NCBI GenBank assembly: GCA_023259635.1
Contig: JALRGX010000148.1
Span: 1-50,506, forward strand
Source of the DNA: Methylotenera sp.
GTDB lineage: Bacteria > Pseudomonadota > Gammaproteobacteria > Burkholderiales > Methylophilaceae
DNA length: 50,506 nucleotides
Reading direction: 5' to 3'
Part shown: piece after piece, positions 20,376 to 34,628 of the stretch
Layout of the letters: the number at the start of each line of letters is the position of its first letter
Position numbering within the stretch: the stretch's first letter is position 1
Position numbers and translations under genes: made by a program
The notes under the pieces: generated by a model
Databases searched by the model: none
What the model was told of the DNA's origin: nothing
Seen by the model: the letters and a program-made list of their open reading frames with translations, nothing else

Positions 20376-20904
20376 CATTCAAAAATTAACTATGCATATT
20401 TTTAACCTATAGAAAAATTTGAAGATTATGTGGTGGTAATGGGCTAGTAAAAATGGACATTAATTTAAATATAAAAATCTCGACTTAGGTAGACATTTAT
20501 AATTTTATTCTTTTGGGGTCGGTAACCATGTAAAGTAAAGCAGAGCATGACATTGCTCGAAATTTAAAAGTATTAGCCCCCCCCCGTAAACGCGCACCAT
20601 TGCCGCTGATTTGCAATCGAATTCGGTCGTATTGGAAAGCGAAGTTAAAAAGATACGTCAGAATACTCAAAACAATTACATTAAAGGCATTAGATATATT
20701 TTATCGTTGGACGGATTGGTATGAGCGACGGTGAAGGGGCTCATGAATACTGGGTTATGAAAAAAGGATTGTATGCCCGTGAGCTTAGTTGAGCTGAGCC
20801 AAATCATTGCTTTTTTATTGAGTAATATTGAGATATAGCCTAAAACTAGAGTCCTGATGCTGTTTACTGTGTACCTGTACATACAGCCGATCAGGCTGTT
20901 AATC

Positions 20905-20980
20905 TGGCGTCCCCACGGGGATTCGAACCCCGGTCGCCTCCGTGAAAGGGAGGTGTCCTAGGCCTCTAGACGATGGGGAC
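20905..20980 (-). tRNA. tRNA-Glu (anticodon TTC), copy 1
   Basis: GTCCCCATCGTCTAGAGGCCTAGGACACCTCCCTTTCACGGAGGCGACCGGGGTTCGAATCCCCGTGGGGACGCCA cloverleaf. Confidence 0.97.
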
Positions 20981-21347
20981 CTAAGAATTGTTGCTTAAAT
21001 ACTTTAGAGCTATGTCAATCTCGAAGAGATACTCATATCCAAGCGAGGCGGCATTATAGCAAAGTTTTTTTAATATAAAAGCCCCGGGAGCCTTTAAATG
21101 CACATTTTTGTGGGTTTTGCATATGAAAAGTGGAAGCCAGGCTACTTTTGATTGGTAAAGTTGTGTGTTTTTAATAGTGCGCGGTATAAATTTCAGTGTT
21201 ATTGTTAGAGAGTAATTTATAAAAAGAATGACGTTAGCCTGTTGTTGGTAATAACCTGATGCGCCTGGTTAGCCATCATGAGGTGGTGTTTTGAGGCTAT
21301 ATCATTGAGTAGTCTGATTGCTAGATAATTTGATGTAATAATATTCC

Positions 21348-23570
21348 ATGGTTTCAGTTCATAGTCCAACTTCTGCTTTGCTCGCTTCAAATGGGAGCGA
21401 TGTTTCCTTATGGCTTGAGTCTACAGAGAAGCGTTTCTCGTCAGACGAAATCGAATTGATGCGCACAGCCTGCGATTTGGTGATTCCGCTTTATTCAGGT
21501 CATTCTGAATTGACGGGCGCATCGCTGTTACAGCATGCATTAGGTACCGCGACGATTCTCATCGATATGAATATGGATGTGGAAACAATCGCTGCCGCTA
21601 TACTGCATGCGGTTCCGGAGTATCTAGGTGATTGGCGCGAAACATTGGAAACGCGTTTCGGCGCTAATATTACCGGCCTGGTAGATGGTATTTCCCGCAT
21701 GGAACAGATCCAGGAGTTCAGCGAGATCGGGGGCATGCACGAGCATGGCAGGAATAATGGCAATCAGGCGCAGCAGATTGAAAGCCTGCGCAAAATGCTG
21801 TTGGCCATGGTGCAGGATATCCGCGTCGTACTGATAAAACTGGCTGAACGCACACAAACCCTGCGTCATTTGTCTGGCGCGGCCCCCGGCCTCCAAAGAC
21901 AAATTGCGCAGGAAAGCCAGGGCATTTTTGCGCCGCTGGCTAACCGCCTTGGTGTGTGGCAGATCAAATGGGAGCTGGAAGACCTTGCGCTACGCTACCT
22001 GGAACCGCAGCTTTATAAGGAAGTTGCGAAAAAGCTGGATGAACGTCGTGTTGACCGTGAGCAATACATTATTGACGTCGTGACCGAGCTCAAATCTGAA
22101 TTGAGCAAGGCGGGTATTAAGGGGGAAGTAACAGGCCGACCCAAGCACATCTACAGCATCATCAAAAAGATGAAAAACAAGCGCCTGGATTTCAGCCAGC
22201 TCTATGATGTGCGTGCAGTTCGGATTCTGGTTGACGATATCAAGGATTGTTACGCAGCGCTCGGTCTGATTCACAACTTATGGCAACCCATTCCCGGTGA
22301 ATTTGATGATTATATCGCCCGTCCCAAGAGCAATAATTACCGATCGCTGCATACCGCAGTTACTGGCCCCCGCGGGCTGGCGGTGGAGGTCCAGATCCGC
22401 ACTTTCGAGATGCACCACCACTCTGAATTGGGGGTTGCCGCACACTGGCGCTACAAAGAGGGTGGTAAATCTGATGCCAAATTTGACGAGAAAATCGCCT
22501 GGCTGCGCCAGATACTGGCATGGAAAGATGATGTTTCAGATAGTGGTGACCTGTTGGAGCAATTCAAGAGTGAACTGTTTCAAGACAGGGTCTACGTACT
22601 TACGCCGTTGGGAAAAGTCATTGATTTACCTAACGGGTCTACCCCGATAGATTTTGCCTACACACTGCATACCGATTTGGGGCACCGTACACGCGGCGCC
22701 AAGATAAACGGAAGTATCGTGCCACTTAGTACCAAGCTGCAAAATGGCCAGCGAGTGGAAATTCTGACTTCAAAGCATGGTTCACCCAGTCGCGACTGGC
22801 TAAGTCCTTCACTTGGATATCTGCAAAGCCCGAGTGCACGTGCCAAGGTAAGGCAATGGTTCAAACACCAGCATTTTGATGAAAATGTTGCACAGGGCAG
22901 GGCAAAATTGGACCGTGAACTGCATCGGGCCGGTGTCGGTGCTGTTAATCAGGAAAAAATCGCACAGAAACTGCACTTCCAGAAACTTGAAGATTTTCTG
23001 GCTGCCATCGGGCGTGGCGATGTTAGCGAGCATCAGATCATGCTGGCTATCCAGGAATACGCCGCGCCTAAAACAGAGGAAACGGTAAAAACAGTCTCTC
23101 CCAGACGTAATGCCGCTTTACAATCCCAGACCGGGGTTGTGATTGAAGGCGTTGGCAATCTGCAGACTGGCATAGCGAAATGCTGCAAACCTATGCCGCC
23201 AGATACCATTGTTGGCTACCTGACACGCGATCACGGGGTAACGATCCATCGCAGCAGCTGTGGCTTTATCGGGCGGCTACCGGCGGAGCGGCGCGACCGT
23301 GTTCTTAGCGCACAATGGGGCAGTAGCCAGAACTTCAGTACAGATGTTGATATTGAAGTGGAAGCCCAAGACCGCCAGGGCCTGCTTCGTGATATCAGTG
23401 ACTTATTCGTCCGGGAAAAAATCAATGCCACCAAGGCTAACACTATAAGCAGGAACAATCTGGCGCTGATGCAGTTTTCGGTAGAGATTTCGAACTCGCA
23501 GCAGCTTAATCGCCTGATGGCACTGATTCAGCAGGTACCGAACGTCATTGCGGTACGGAGGCGGGATTAG
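21348..23570 (+). CDS. relA: RelA-type (p)ppGpp synthetase with degenerate HD hydrolase domain
   Basis: Synthetase motifs GRPKHIYSIIKKM, YDVRAVRILVDDIKDCYAALG, YRSLHTAV; TGS and ACT domains; hydrolase HDxxED region reads ILHAVPEY. Confidence 0.93.
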   Translation: MVSVHSPTSALLASNGSDVSLWLESTEKRFSSDEIELMRTACDLVIPLYSGHSELTGASLLQHALGTATILIDMNMDVETIAAAILHAVPEYLGDWRETLETRFGANITGLVDGISRMEQIQEFSEIGGMHEHGRNNGNQAQQIESLRKMLLAMVQDIRVVLIKLAERTQTLRHLSGAAPGLQRQIAQESQGIFAPLANRLGVWQIKWELEDLALRYLEPQLYKEVAKKLDERRVDREQYIIDVVTELKSELSKAGIKGEVTGRPKHIYSIIKKMKNKRLDFSQLYDVRAVRILVDDIKDCYAALGLIHNLWQPIPGEFDDYIARPKSNNYRSLHTAVTGPRGLAVEVQIRTFEMHHHSELGVAAHWRYKEGGKSDAKFDEKIAWLRQILAWKDDVSDSGDLLEQFKSELFQDRVYVLTPLGKVIDLPNGSTPIDFAYTLHTDLGHRTRGAKINGSIVPLSTKLQNGQRVEILTSKHGSPSRDWLSPSLGYLQSPSARAKVRQWFKHQHFDENVAQGRAKLDRELHRAGVGAVNQEKIAQKLHFQKLEDFLAAIGRGDVSEHQIMLAIQEYAAPKTEETVKTVSPRRNAALQSQTGVVIEGVGNLQTGIAKCCKPMPPDTIVGYLTRDHGVTIHRSSCGFIGRLPAERRDRVLSAQWGSSQNFSTDVDIEVEAQDRQGLLRDISDLFVREKINATKANTISRNNLALMQFSVEISNSQQLNRLMALIQQVPNVIAVRRRD

Positions 23571-23980
23571 CATGGATCATTACTACTTTTAAAAGATGTA
23601 ACAGACGTTTTATTTCATAATTGCTAGATTTTGGTGCCTCCATGCGGTATAGAGGGAAATAGCCGTATCAAAGCCCATACCGACCTGATCAATGAACTTC
23701 TGATAACAGGAAAATCTGGTTACAGAAATCCATAGTGACAGTGAGGGTGGTTTTAAGCGATAGCTTATCTATTCGAAATATCAAACTTGCAGGACCATCT
23801 CCGATCACTGCAAATGCCAATCTTCACACATGCCAGCGGCCTTGCAGACCCGAATTTTCAGAAAAATGCCTAATTTTGTAGGTAGGGTGTTGTAAGTAGG
23901 ATATTGTAGCCAGGGAGACCCATGATGTTGATCTTGATTTCCCGGGCATGTTCGATGTGCGTGATTGTATTTGCCACTTA

Positions 23981-26275
23981 TCACCCACACACCCTGTTCC
24001 GTCCATTGTTCTTGGCTTTGTAGAGTGCTTCATCCGCTGCCAGAACCAAAGACATGGGTTCCTCTGCATTGTCGCTTGTGAAGCTGGCAACACCAATGCT
24101 TACTGTGACTGACTTAGGGCCTTTGCCATTCGTCCTGAAGTCGGTTTCGCTGATGGCCTGTCGAATACGCTCGGCCATCAGCATTGAGCTCTCTTTGTCC
24201 GTTTCCGGCATGATGACAACCAGTTCCTCTCCGCCATAGCGACAAGGAATGTCCAGGCTTCTGACTTCAGCGCGTAGCAGGTGACCGATTTTGCTCAATA
24301 CGACATCCCCTTGCAGGTGCCCATAGGTGTCATTTACTTCTTTAAAGTGGTCAATATCAATCATCAGCAGGCTCAGATGCACTCCGAATCGGTGGGCACG
24401 CTCCATTTCCGTTCTCAGCAGTTCATCAAAACGGCGGCGGCTTATAAGTGACGTCAGTTGATCAATATAGGCGCGTGTTTTCAACTCTAATTCATCTTGG
24501 CTCAAAATCTGGCTAATCCCCCGTGTCTGTGCCGAAAGAAATAGTATCAGTGGAATACCAAGCAGAATTAGTGCACCCATCATATAAAACAGCGCACGTT
24601 GTGCTAGTTCAACTTGATAGGTCACATCAATCATGATAACCAGGTCACCGACTTGCTCTCCCCGAATATCAGTTAAGGGTAAAGCCAAGGGGCGATAAGA
24701 TCGTCCTGCTACTTGAATCTGGTAAGGTGGATCCTGGTGGATTAGATTGTGGTGCTGGAGTAACTCCTGGAATGAACCAGCTTCACCAATCAGTATCACA
24801 TCAGGCAATTTATGCCAGCTGTTTTCCCGCCCCAGAGACTTCATGCCGTCTGCCCATTGCTTTTCGTCTAGATAGCGTTTATATAGCAACGTAAAGCCCA
24901 TCATATCGGTAGATGCCAGAATTTGCTCAACAATGCGATCGATTTCCTTACCCAATTCAAGGTACCCAATCAGCTTCCCGGTCTGACTATCATGCCAGGG
25001 CATAACGCAACGCTGGGTCAGTGTGCCCAGAACACCCAACTCAATACCACAACTGATAGCATCATTGCGTTCAGCCTGCAGGGTAGTTTGCCGGTTAATG
25101 ATGTCACCATATCTGGCTGGCGTGTGGAAACGTAATAAATTGACTCGGTCCGGAAGGGTTAAATAAAAATGGGTGACCTCAAACTCTTTGTTCAATTTGC
25201 TGTAGAGCCCGCTGCCATGCGCCAACAACCCCTCCCTGTCACGAGCAGCAAAAAGCCGTTCCAGCTCACGGTCACTGGATACACTGTGTAAAAGTGCACG
25301 TAAGGCCTCAGTGTCATTTCTCAAGCTATACATGAACATATGTTCATATAGCAAGTGCATCTGGGTCAGATGCGTCTGTATATAGCTGTCCTTGTTATCT
25401 TCCGTATTGTAGTAAGCGATGCCTACAACAGCTGCACCAAAGATGATGGATACGCTGACGATAATTGGTATCAGGAAACGCACTCTCAATGCGTTGATGG
25501 ATACTGCATGGCTATCAGTCGGATTCTCCATGGAGCGGGATTCACTCAGCAGCGCCATAGTCAGAATCCAGCCCTGAATGATCGTGGTCAGCAGGATCAA
25601 CATGGCGGCTAACAGAAATGGATTCAGGGCGAACCTGGATTGATTTGCGGCTTGGTCAGCCGAAAAAAACGTCACGCCGTAGACTGCAGTGTAGTGCATG
25701 ACGCTTGCCGCAAGTCCGATGACAGCAGACGCTGCAATCTTTGATTTTCCTGATTGCGTAATTTTGGTGGCAGCGAAATGGTTGACTATTATCACTGCAA
25801 CGCAGGCTACTATAAACGTAATCAGTGCTGCAATAATTATGATCGTGTGGGAGTATTCCATTCTCGCAGACATACGCATGGCTGCCATGCCAATGTAGTG
25901 CGTCGCTACAATGCCCATGCCAATCGTCGCGCCAGAACTGATAATCTGTTTGTTCGTAAGTTTGCGCCCCCGCCGCATCGGACTGGCACCCACTGTTATT
26001 ATCACGATTACAATCAAGAGTGAGAGCAGGGTAATCCAGGGGTCGTAATAAACGGTGACTGGCAATGTAAGGGCGAGCGAAGCGATGAAATGCATGCTCC
26101 AGATACCAGTACCAAGGCTGACACCAAAACCTAGCAACCATGCCCATTTGGATATTTTGGAATGCGCACTGTTAAGGCGAGTTGCTGTTGCTAGCGCCAC
26201 ATAGGAGGAACCCATGATTACCAGCACCGAAAGCAGTACCAGCTTGTAATCATAGAAACTTTCTAATGGAATCAT
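23981..26275 (-). CDS. MHYT-sensor diguanylate cyclase (GGDEF/GGEEL)
   Basis: Multi-TM N-terminus with MHFIAS, THYIGMAAMRM and MHYTAVYGV repeats; DIDHFKEVNDTYGHLQGD and RYGGEELVVIMP. Confidence 0.92.
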   Translation of the reverse strand: MIPLESFYDYKLVLLSVLVIMGSSYVALATATRLNSAHSKISKWAWLLGFGVSLGTGIWSMHFIASLALTLPVTVYYDPWITLLSLLIVIVIITVGASPMRRGRKLTNKQIISSGATIGMGIVATHYIGMAAMRMSARMEYSHTIIIIAALITFIVACVAVIIVNHFAATKITQSGKSKIAASAVIGLAASVMHYTAVYGVTFFSADQAANQSRFALNPFLLAAMLILLTTIIQGWILTMALLSESRSMENPTDSHAVSINALRVRFLIPIIVSVSIIFGAAVVGIAYYNTEDNKDSYIQTHLTQMHLLYEHMFMYSLRNDTEALRALLHSVSSDRELERLFAARDREGLLAHGSGLYSKLNKEFEVTHFYLTLPDRVNLLRFHTPARYGDIINRQTTLQAERNDAISCGIELGVLGTLTQRCVMPWHDSQTGKLIGYLELGKEIDRIVEQILASTDMMGFTLLYKRYLDEKQWADGMKSLGRENSWHKLPDVILIGEAGSFQELLQHHNLIHQDPPYQIQVAGRSYRPLALPLTDIRGEQVGDLVIMIDVTYQVELAQRALFYMMGALILLGIPLILFLSAQTRGISQILSQDELELKTRAYIDQLTSLISRRRFDELLRTEMERAHRFGVHLSLLMIDIDHFKEVNDTYGHLQGDVVLSKIGHLLRAEVRSLDIPCRYGGEELVVIMPETDKESSMLMAERIRQAISETDFRTNGKGPKSVTVSIGVASFTSDNAEEPMSLVLAADEALYKAKNNGRNRVCG

Positions 26276-26688
26276 TGACTCTTCCCCCTCTAATTGTTTT
26301 GGTCAATTTTTGATATTAGTAAGCCAATAATTAAGGTGATTGTAGCAAAACAATCTGTTTTTTTCAGAGTCTGTTTTCAGATCAGAGATGATGGCCGTTA
26401 GCCTGATTTCCTACCGGCAAGCCATAACACACTTAGTCCATCCCACAAAAAGTATATCATAACGCCCACTATAGCTAGCTGCCTCATGAAGTGATAAATT
26501 GCCCCCTGGAGAAAGCTAATCATGCGCTATATGCAAGATTATCAGACCGGAGCAATAATAGACATGGAACAGACAAATCATTCATACCTGATTGCGGTCG
26601 AATGTATCCAGTTTTGTATCGAAAAAAGTGACTGTAAGTCTTTGTATTGCGTGATATTTGATTGCGAATCAACCAGCTAAGGTTGTAT

Positions 26689-26764
26689 TGGCGTCCCCAC
26701 GGGGATTCGAACCCCGGTCGCCTCCGTGAAAGGGAGGTGTCCTAGGCCTCTAGACGATGGGGAC
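26689..26764 (-). tRNA. tRNA-Glu (anticodon TTC), copy 2
   Basis: Reads identically by eye to copy 1 over 76 nt. Confidence 0.97.
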
Positions 26765-26862
26765 CTAAGAATTTACTGCTTAACTACGAATTTACTACCT
26801 AACTACAAGTGCGACATTCTACTACATATTTGCTAATAAATCGAAGCGATTTTTAACATTTT

Positions 26863-26938
<76 letters not shown>

Positions 26939-27086
26939 AAAACCTACCATTTCCGCTTTCAAACTATTGCGGTGTCAGCGAGGCGCCATAATAAAGATGG
27001 CCGCCGTCCTTGTCAATCACTTTCATTCTATATTTGTTTAAAATTCGCACCTGAGCAGATTTGCACCAGCGTTTTGATTTTAAAAC

Positions 27087-27533
27087 TTAACCGCGAATGT
27101 TGGATTGACTCTCAAATTGGGTTAATTCAACACGAGGCTGTGGCTGCCATCCGGATTTACGATGCTCGGCAATAACATTGGTAAAAATCCCGCCACGCAC
27201 GAAAAACTTGGCTGTAACGCGCATGAATCTAGGCTGTGTCGCAGCAACCAGATCATCAAGGATGCGATTGGTAACAGCTTCGTGGAAGCAGCCTTCATCA
27301 CGGAATGACCACATATATAGCTTCAGGCTTTTGAGTTCCACACAGGCTTGGTCAGGAATGTAATCCAGGTAGATGACTGCAAAATCCGGCTGGCCTGTCT
27401 TTGGGCACAAGCAGGTAAACTCTGGAATTTCCATATGAATATGAAAATCACGGGATTTGTTCGGATTCTCAAAAGTTTCCAGCGTTTTAGTTGGTTGTGC
27501 GGTAGGTTTTGCGCCTAAAGATTGGTTGCTCAT
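27087..27533 (-). CDS. queF: NADPH-dependent 7-cyano-7-deazaguanine reductase QueF
   Basis: [47 protein letters not shown]. Confidence 0.95.
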   Translation of the reverse strand: MSNQSLGAKPTAQPTKTLETFENPNKSRDFHIHMEIPEFTCLCPKTGQPDFAVIYLDYIPDQACVELKSLKLYMWSFRDEGCFHEAVTNRILDDLVAATQPRFMRVTAKFFVRGGIFTNVIAEHRKSGWQPQPRVELTQFESQSNIRG

Positions 27534-27609
27534 GATTGATATGCTGCTTTTTGCTTAAAAAACGTTATTATAACGCTTAACAATTCAAACAAAAATTTTA
27601 TACCTTATT

Positions 27610-30600
27610 TTGCGTTTAACTCACTTAAAATTAGCCGGATTTAAATCATTTGTTGATCCAACGACGCTAAATATTCACGGGCAGCGCGTAGGCGTGGTCG
27701 GGCCTAATGGCTGCGGTAAATCCAATGTAATGGAGTCTGTACGCTGGGTGCTGGGTGAATCTTCCGCCAAGGAAATGCGTGCCGATGCGATGGATGCCGT
27801 TATTTTTAACGGCTCCGGCAATCGCAAACCGATATCCCGTGCCAGCGTAGAGCTCATATTTGATAATAGTTTAGGCGGTGCTAGCGGAGAATGGTCACAA
27901 TATGCCGAGATTTCAGTTAAACGCGTTATTGAGCGTGACAAAGGCTCCACATACTATATCAATAACACCGCCGTGCGCCGCCGTGATGTAGCCGACCTGT
28001 TTTTGGGTACTGGCTTGGGAGGACGCGCCTATGCCATTATCGGGCAAAACACCATCAACAGGATTGTTGAAGCTAAACCGGAAGAAATGCGTGTCTTCCT
28101 TGAAGAGGCGGCCGGTATTACCAAATATAAAGAACGCAGACGGGAAACAGAACTGCGCTTGCGTGATACCCGTGAAAACCTGATACGGGTAGAAGACATA
28201 TTGCGTGAGCTGGACAAACAAATTTTAAGGTTACAGTCGCAAGCTGTTGTGGCCGCAGAATATCATCGCCTGCATGAGGCCTTAAATCTTGCCAAAGGCC
28301 AGATATGGCTGCTCAAGAAGCAGGATGCGAGTGCTAATTGGGAGAAAGCGGGGCGCACAGTAGAGAAGCTGGTTAACGAGCTGGAAGCGCAAATGGCAAG
28401 CTTGCGCAACAGTGAAAGTGTGCTGGAGACTGTCAAACAGCAGCATGTAGCTGCTACGGAAACGGTAAATACAGCGCAGGCAGCTTACTATGAGGCAAAT
28501 GCCGCCGTCTCCAATCTTGAAAACCAGGTTAAAAATACAGCAGATGCGCGGGAGCGCATGCAAATGCAGTTACAGCAATTAATTGCACAATTAGAAAAAA
28601 ATGCTGGGCAGCAGACTAATGTTGAAAACAGCTTGCTGGAGGCAAATAATAATCTATCAGCGGCAAACTCTGATTTTGCTACCGCTGAAACACTGCTACA
28701 AACTGCTCGTGAAACGCTGAATGCCAATACGCAGCAATATCAAGCCGCACTTGCAGACTTTAATGCCAGCCAGACCAGCTGGCTAAACGCAGAGCAGAGA
28801 ATGCGACTGGAGCAGGCTAATATCGGGCATATTGCACGCACGATCAATGACGCTACAGAGCAGCTAAAACGACTTCAGCAGAGTTTATTGACATTGCAGG
28901 TTCCGGCGGATGATGTATTGACAGGCAAGCAAACGCAATTACAGTCGCTGGAAGCGGAAATCAAAGCAACAGAAGCACGAATTGCCGGCACACTTGAGAA
29001 AGAAACGGCAATACAAACCTCCATAAAAACCGTGCGCGAGCTCGTTCATGAGCAGCAGCGCAGCCAGCATGTCATCGAGGCTGAGATCAACTCGCTGGAT
29101 AAAATTCAACAGTCGATGCGCGATGCAAATAATGAGGCCAATCTGGGTTCATGGCTAAAAAACTCTGGATTGAATAACAATTGTCGTATCTGGCAACTGA
29201 TTGCTATTAAATCAGGCTGGGAAACCGCCTTGGAAGCCGTGTTAGGCAGCAGATTGAATGCAGTAGCACATAAAACCCTGCCCGAAACCAGGCCGCCGGC
29301 TGCGCTCAGTGTTGCTTTCAGCAATGATGCAAGTGACAAGTCGGCGGTTAAATCGTCGAATTTTCCCACCATTCTTTCTTTGATTGAGCGTGTAGAACCT
29401 GCATATCAGGCCGTGCTTAATGATTGGCTGGCTGGTGTGTGTGTATTAACGGAAGATGCAGACCCGATGGCGGCTTGCCAAAGTCTTGCTCAAAATGAGT
29501 GCCTGGTAAACCGGCATGGTGACATTTACACACGCAACAGTGTGACATATTTTGGAGCGCAATCTTTGCTGCATGGTGTGCTGGAGCGGCAGACAAGGCT
29601 GGAATCATTGCAGTTACAGTTGCCGCAATTGCAGGAACAATTGACAGCGGCTAATAAGCAGTTAAGCCAAACGGAAACTGAACTGCAAGAGTTACGTACT
29701 AGCCAGCATGCAGACCAGCAGTCATTAAAAAATATCACGCAGCAGGCACATCAGCTGAATTTAAGCCTGCAGCAGCTTAAACAGCAACAGGCAAGTGCCT
29801 TGCAGCGTAAAAATCAGCTGGAAGCAGATTGCCTTTTAACTGAACAGAAGCTGGAAAAGTTATTAACCGAAAAGACGCAAAAAGAAACAGCCGTTACCGA
29901 AATTACAGCAGGCTTAACGCAAATGCAGACTGAAAGAGCGGGTAATGAGGCAAAGAAACAGGATGCAGAAAACCGGCTTAATGAGGCGCGCAACCAACTG
30001 CAGGGGCTGGAGCGCGCCTATCAGGAAAAAGTATTTAATATAAAGTTAATAGAAAATAATATCAAAGAGTTAAGTTCTAAACTTGAATCTTTGCATGAAG
30101 AAAAAACAAGTCTGAAAGTCCGCAGTACCGAGGTGGAAACAGCACTGAATGCCACGAAAATGGAAACGCTGAAAGCGAATCTGGAGACTGCCCTAAATGT
30201 GAAGCAGAAGCGTGAAGCTGCACTTGCCGCTGCGCGCAATGCAATGGCTGAATCTCAGGAAACTTTGATGCAACAGGAGCGTACACGTTTGCAGAATGAA
30301 CAGCTGTTGCATCCATTGCGCGATAAGCTGGAAGCCAGCCGATTAAATGAACAGGAGGCGCGGTTGCATTTCGAACAATGCCAAATGGAATTGGCATCTT
30401 TCAGTATAGAAGAGTCTGTGCTTGCGAACAGCCTTCAGCAGCATGAAGGCAACCTGAAAATCAGTCAGCTTGAAAATAAGAAAATTAAACTGGAAGCAGA
30501 TATTGAGGCGTTAGGTGCAGTGAATCTGGCAGCTATTGAAGAATTGAAAGCGGAACAAACCCGCAAACAATATCTGGATAGTCAGTGCCATGATTTGACG

Positions 30601-31125
30601 GATGCAAGCCAAACGCTGGAGGATGCAATCCGTAAAATAGACCGGGAGACTAGAACTCGTTTACAGGCTACTTTTGATGCTGCGAACATGCATTTCAATG
30701 AATTATTCACCACACTGTTTGGTGGTGGCCAGGCAAGGTTGGTGCTGCTTGGCGATGAAATTCTGGATACTGGCATGCAGGTGTTTGCGCAGCCGCCCGG
30801 CAAGAAGAACAGTACAATCCATCTGTTGTCCGGGGGTGAAAAAGCATTGACTGCACTGGCTTTGGTGTTTGCTTTGTTCAGGCTCAATCCGGCACCGTTC
30901 TGCCTGATGGATGAAGTGGATGCACCACTGGATGATAGCAATACTGAACGTTTCTGTGCCATGGTGAAAAAAATGTCAGAAAGAACACAATTTTTATATG
31001 TGAGTCATAATAAAATCACAATGGAAATGGCGCAGCAGTTGATAGGTGTTACTATGCAAGAGTCTGGAGTTTCACGTATCGTCGATGTTGATATGGAAGC
31101 TGCGGTGAAAATGGCTGAGGCGTAA
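27610..31125 (+). CDS. smc: Chromosome segregation protein SMC
   Basis: Walker A VGPNGCGKSNVMES, long coiled coils with hinge, signature LLSGGEKALTALALVFA and Walker B FCLMDEVDAPLDD; TTG start. Confidence 0.96.
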   Translation: MRLTHLKLAGFKSFVDPTTLNIHGQRVGVVGPNGCGKSNVMESVRWVLGESSAKEMRADAMDAVIFNGSGNRKPISRASVELIFDNSLGGASGEWSQYAEISVKRVIERDKGSTYYINNTAVRRRDVADLFLGTGLGGRAYAIIGQNTINRIVEAKPEEMRVFLEEAAGITKYKERRRETELRLRDTRENLIRVEDILRELDKQILRLQSQAVVAAEYHRLHEALNLAKGQIWLLKKQDASANWEKAGRTVEKLVNELEAQMASLRNSESVLETVKQQHVAATETVNTAQAAYYEANAAVSNLENQVKNTADARERMQMQLQQLIAQLEKNAGQQTNVENSLLEANNNLSAANSDFATAETLLQTARETLNANTQQYQAALADFNASQTSWLNAEQRMRLEQANIGHIARTINDATEQLKRLQQSLLTLQVPADDVLTGKQTQLQSLEAEIKATEARIAGTLEKETAIQTSIKTVRELVHEQQRSQHVIEAEINSLDKIQQSMRDANNEANLGSWLKNSGLNNNCRIWQLIAIKSGWETALEAVLGSRLNAVAHKTLPETRPPAALSVAFSNDASDKSAVKSSNFPTILSLIERVEPAYQAVLNDWLAGVCVLTEDADPMAACQSLAQNECLVNRHGDIYTRNSVTYFGAQSLLHGVLERQTRLESLQLQLPQLQEQLTAANKQLSQTETELQELRTSQHADQQSLKNITQQAHQLNLSLQQLKQQQASALQRKNQLEADCLLTEQKLEKLLTEKTQKETAVTEITAGLTQMQTERAGNEAKKQDAENRLNEARNQLQGLERAYQEKVFNIKLIENNIKELSSKLESLHEEKTSLKVRSTEVETALNATKMETLKANLETALNVKQKREAALAAARNAMAESQETLMQQERTRLQNEQLLHPLRDKLEASRLNEQEARLHFEQCQMELASFSIEESVLANSLQQHEGNLKISQLENKKIKLEADIEALGAVNLAAIEELKAEQTRKQYLDSQCHDLTDASQTLEDAIRKIDRETRTRLQATFDAANMHFNELFTTLFGGGQARLVLLGDEILDTGMQVFAQPPGKKNSTIHLLSGGEKALTALALVFALFRLNPAPFCLMDEVDAPLDDSNTERFCAMVKKMSERTQFLYVSHNKITMEMAQQLIGVTMQESGVSRIVDVDMEAAVKMAEA

Positions 31126-31158
31126 GCTTCTGGCAGTTGAAATATAGTTGAAGGTTTA

Positions 31159-34625
<3,467 letters not shown>

Positions 34626-34628
34626 TCG

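Noticed and set aside
20450-20880. Possible coding remnant near a C9 homopolymer (20577-20585) with fragments such as KAEHDIARNLKVLAPPRKRA... and TIAADLQSNSVVLESEVKKIRQNTQNNYIKGI
   Set aside because: Two frames are short and plausible around the homopolymer, but neither gives a recognisable family; could be a frameshifted pseudogene or an assembly error. Not supportable without a search.
23580-23980. 400-bp noncoding gap between relA and the GGDEF gene as a possible structured RNA
   Set aside because: No convincing long-range pairing or known riboswitch motif seen by eye.
25656-26147. 163-aa minus-strand ORF nested in the MHYT-GGDEF gene
   Set aside because: Lies fully inside a confidently coding gene in another frame; Cys/His-rich composition is typical of a shadow ORF.
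20905-26764. tRNA-Glu pair as attL/attR of an integrated genomic island
   Set aside because: The interval contains relA and no integrase; a simple tRNA gene duplication is more likely than an integrative element.
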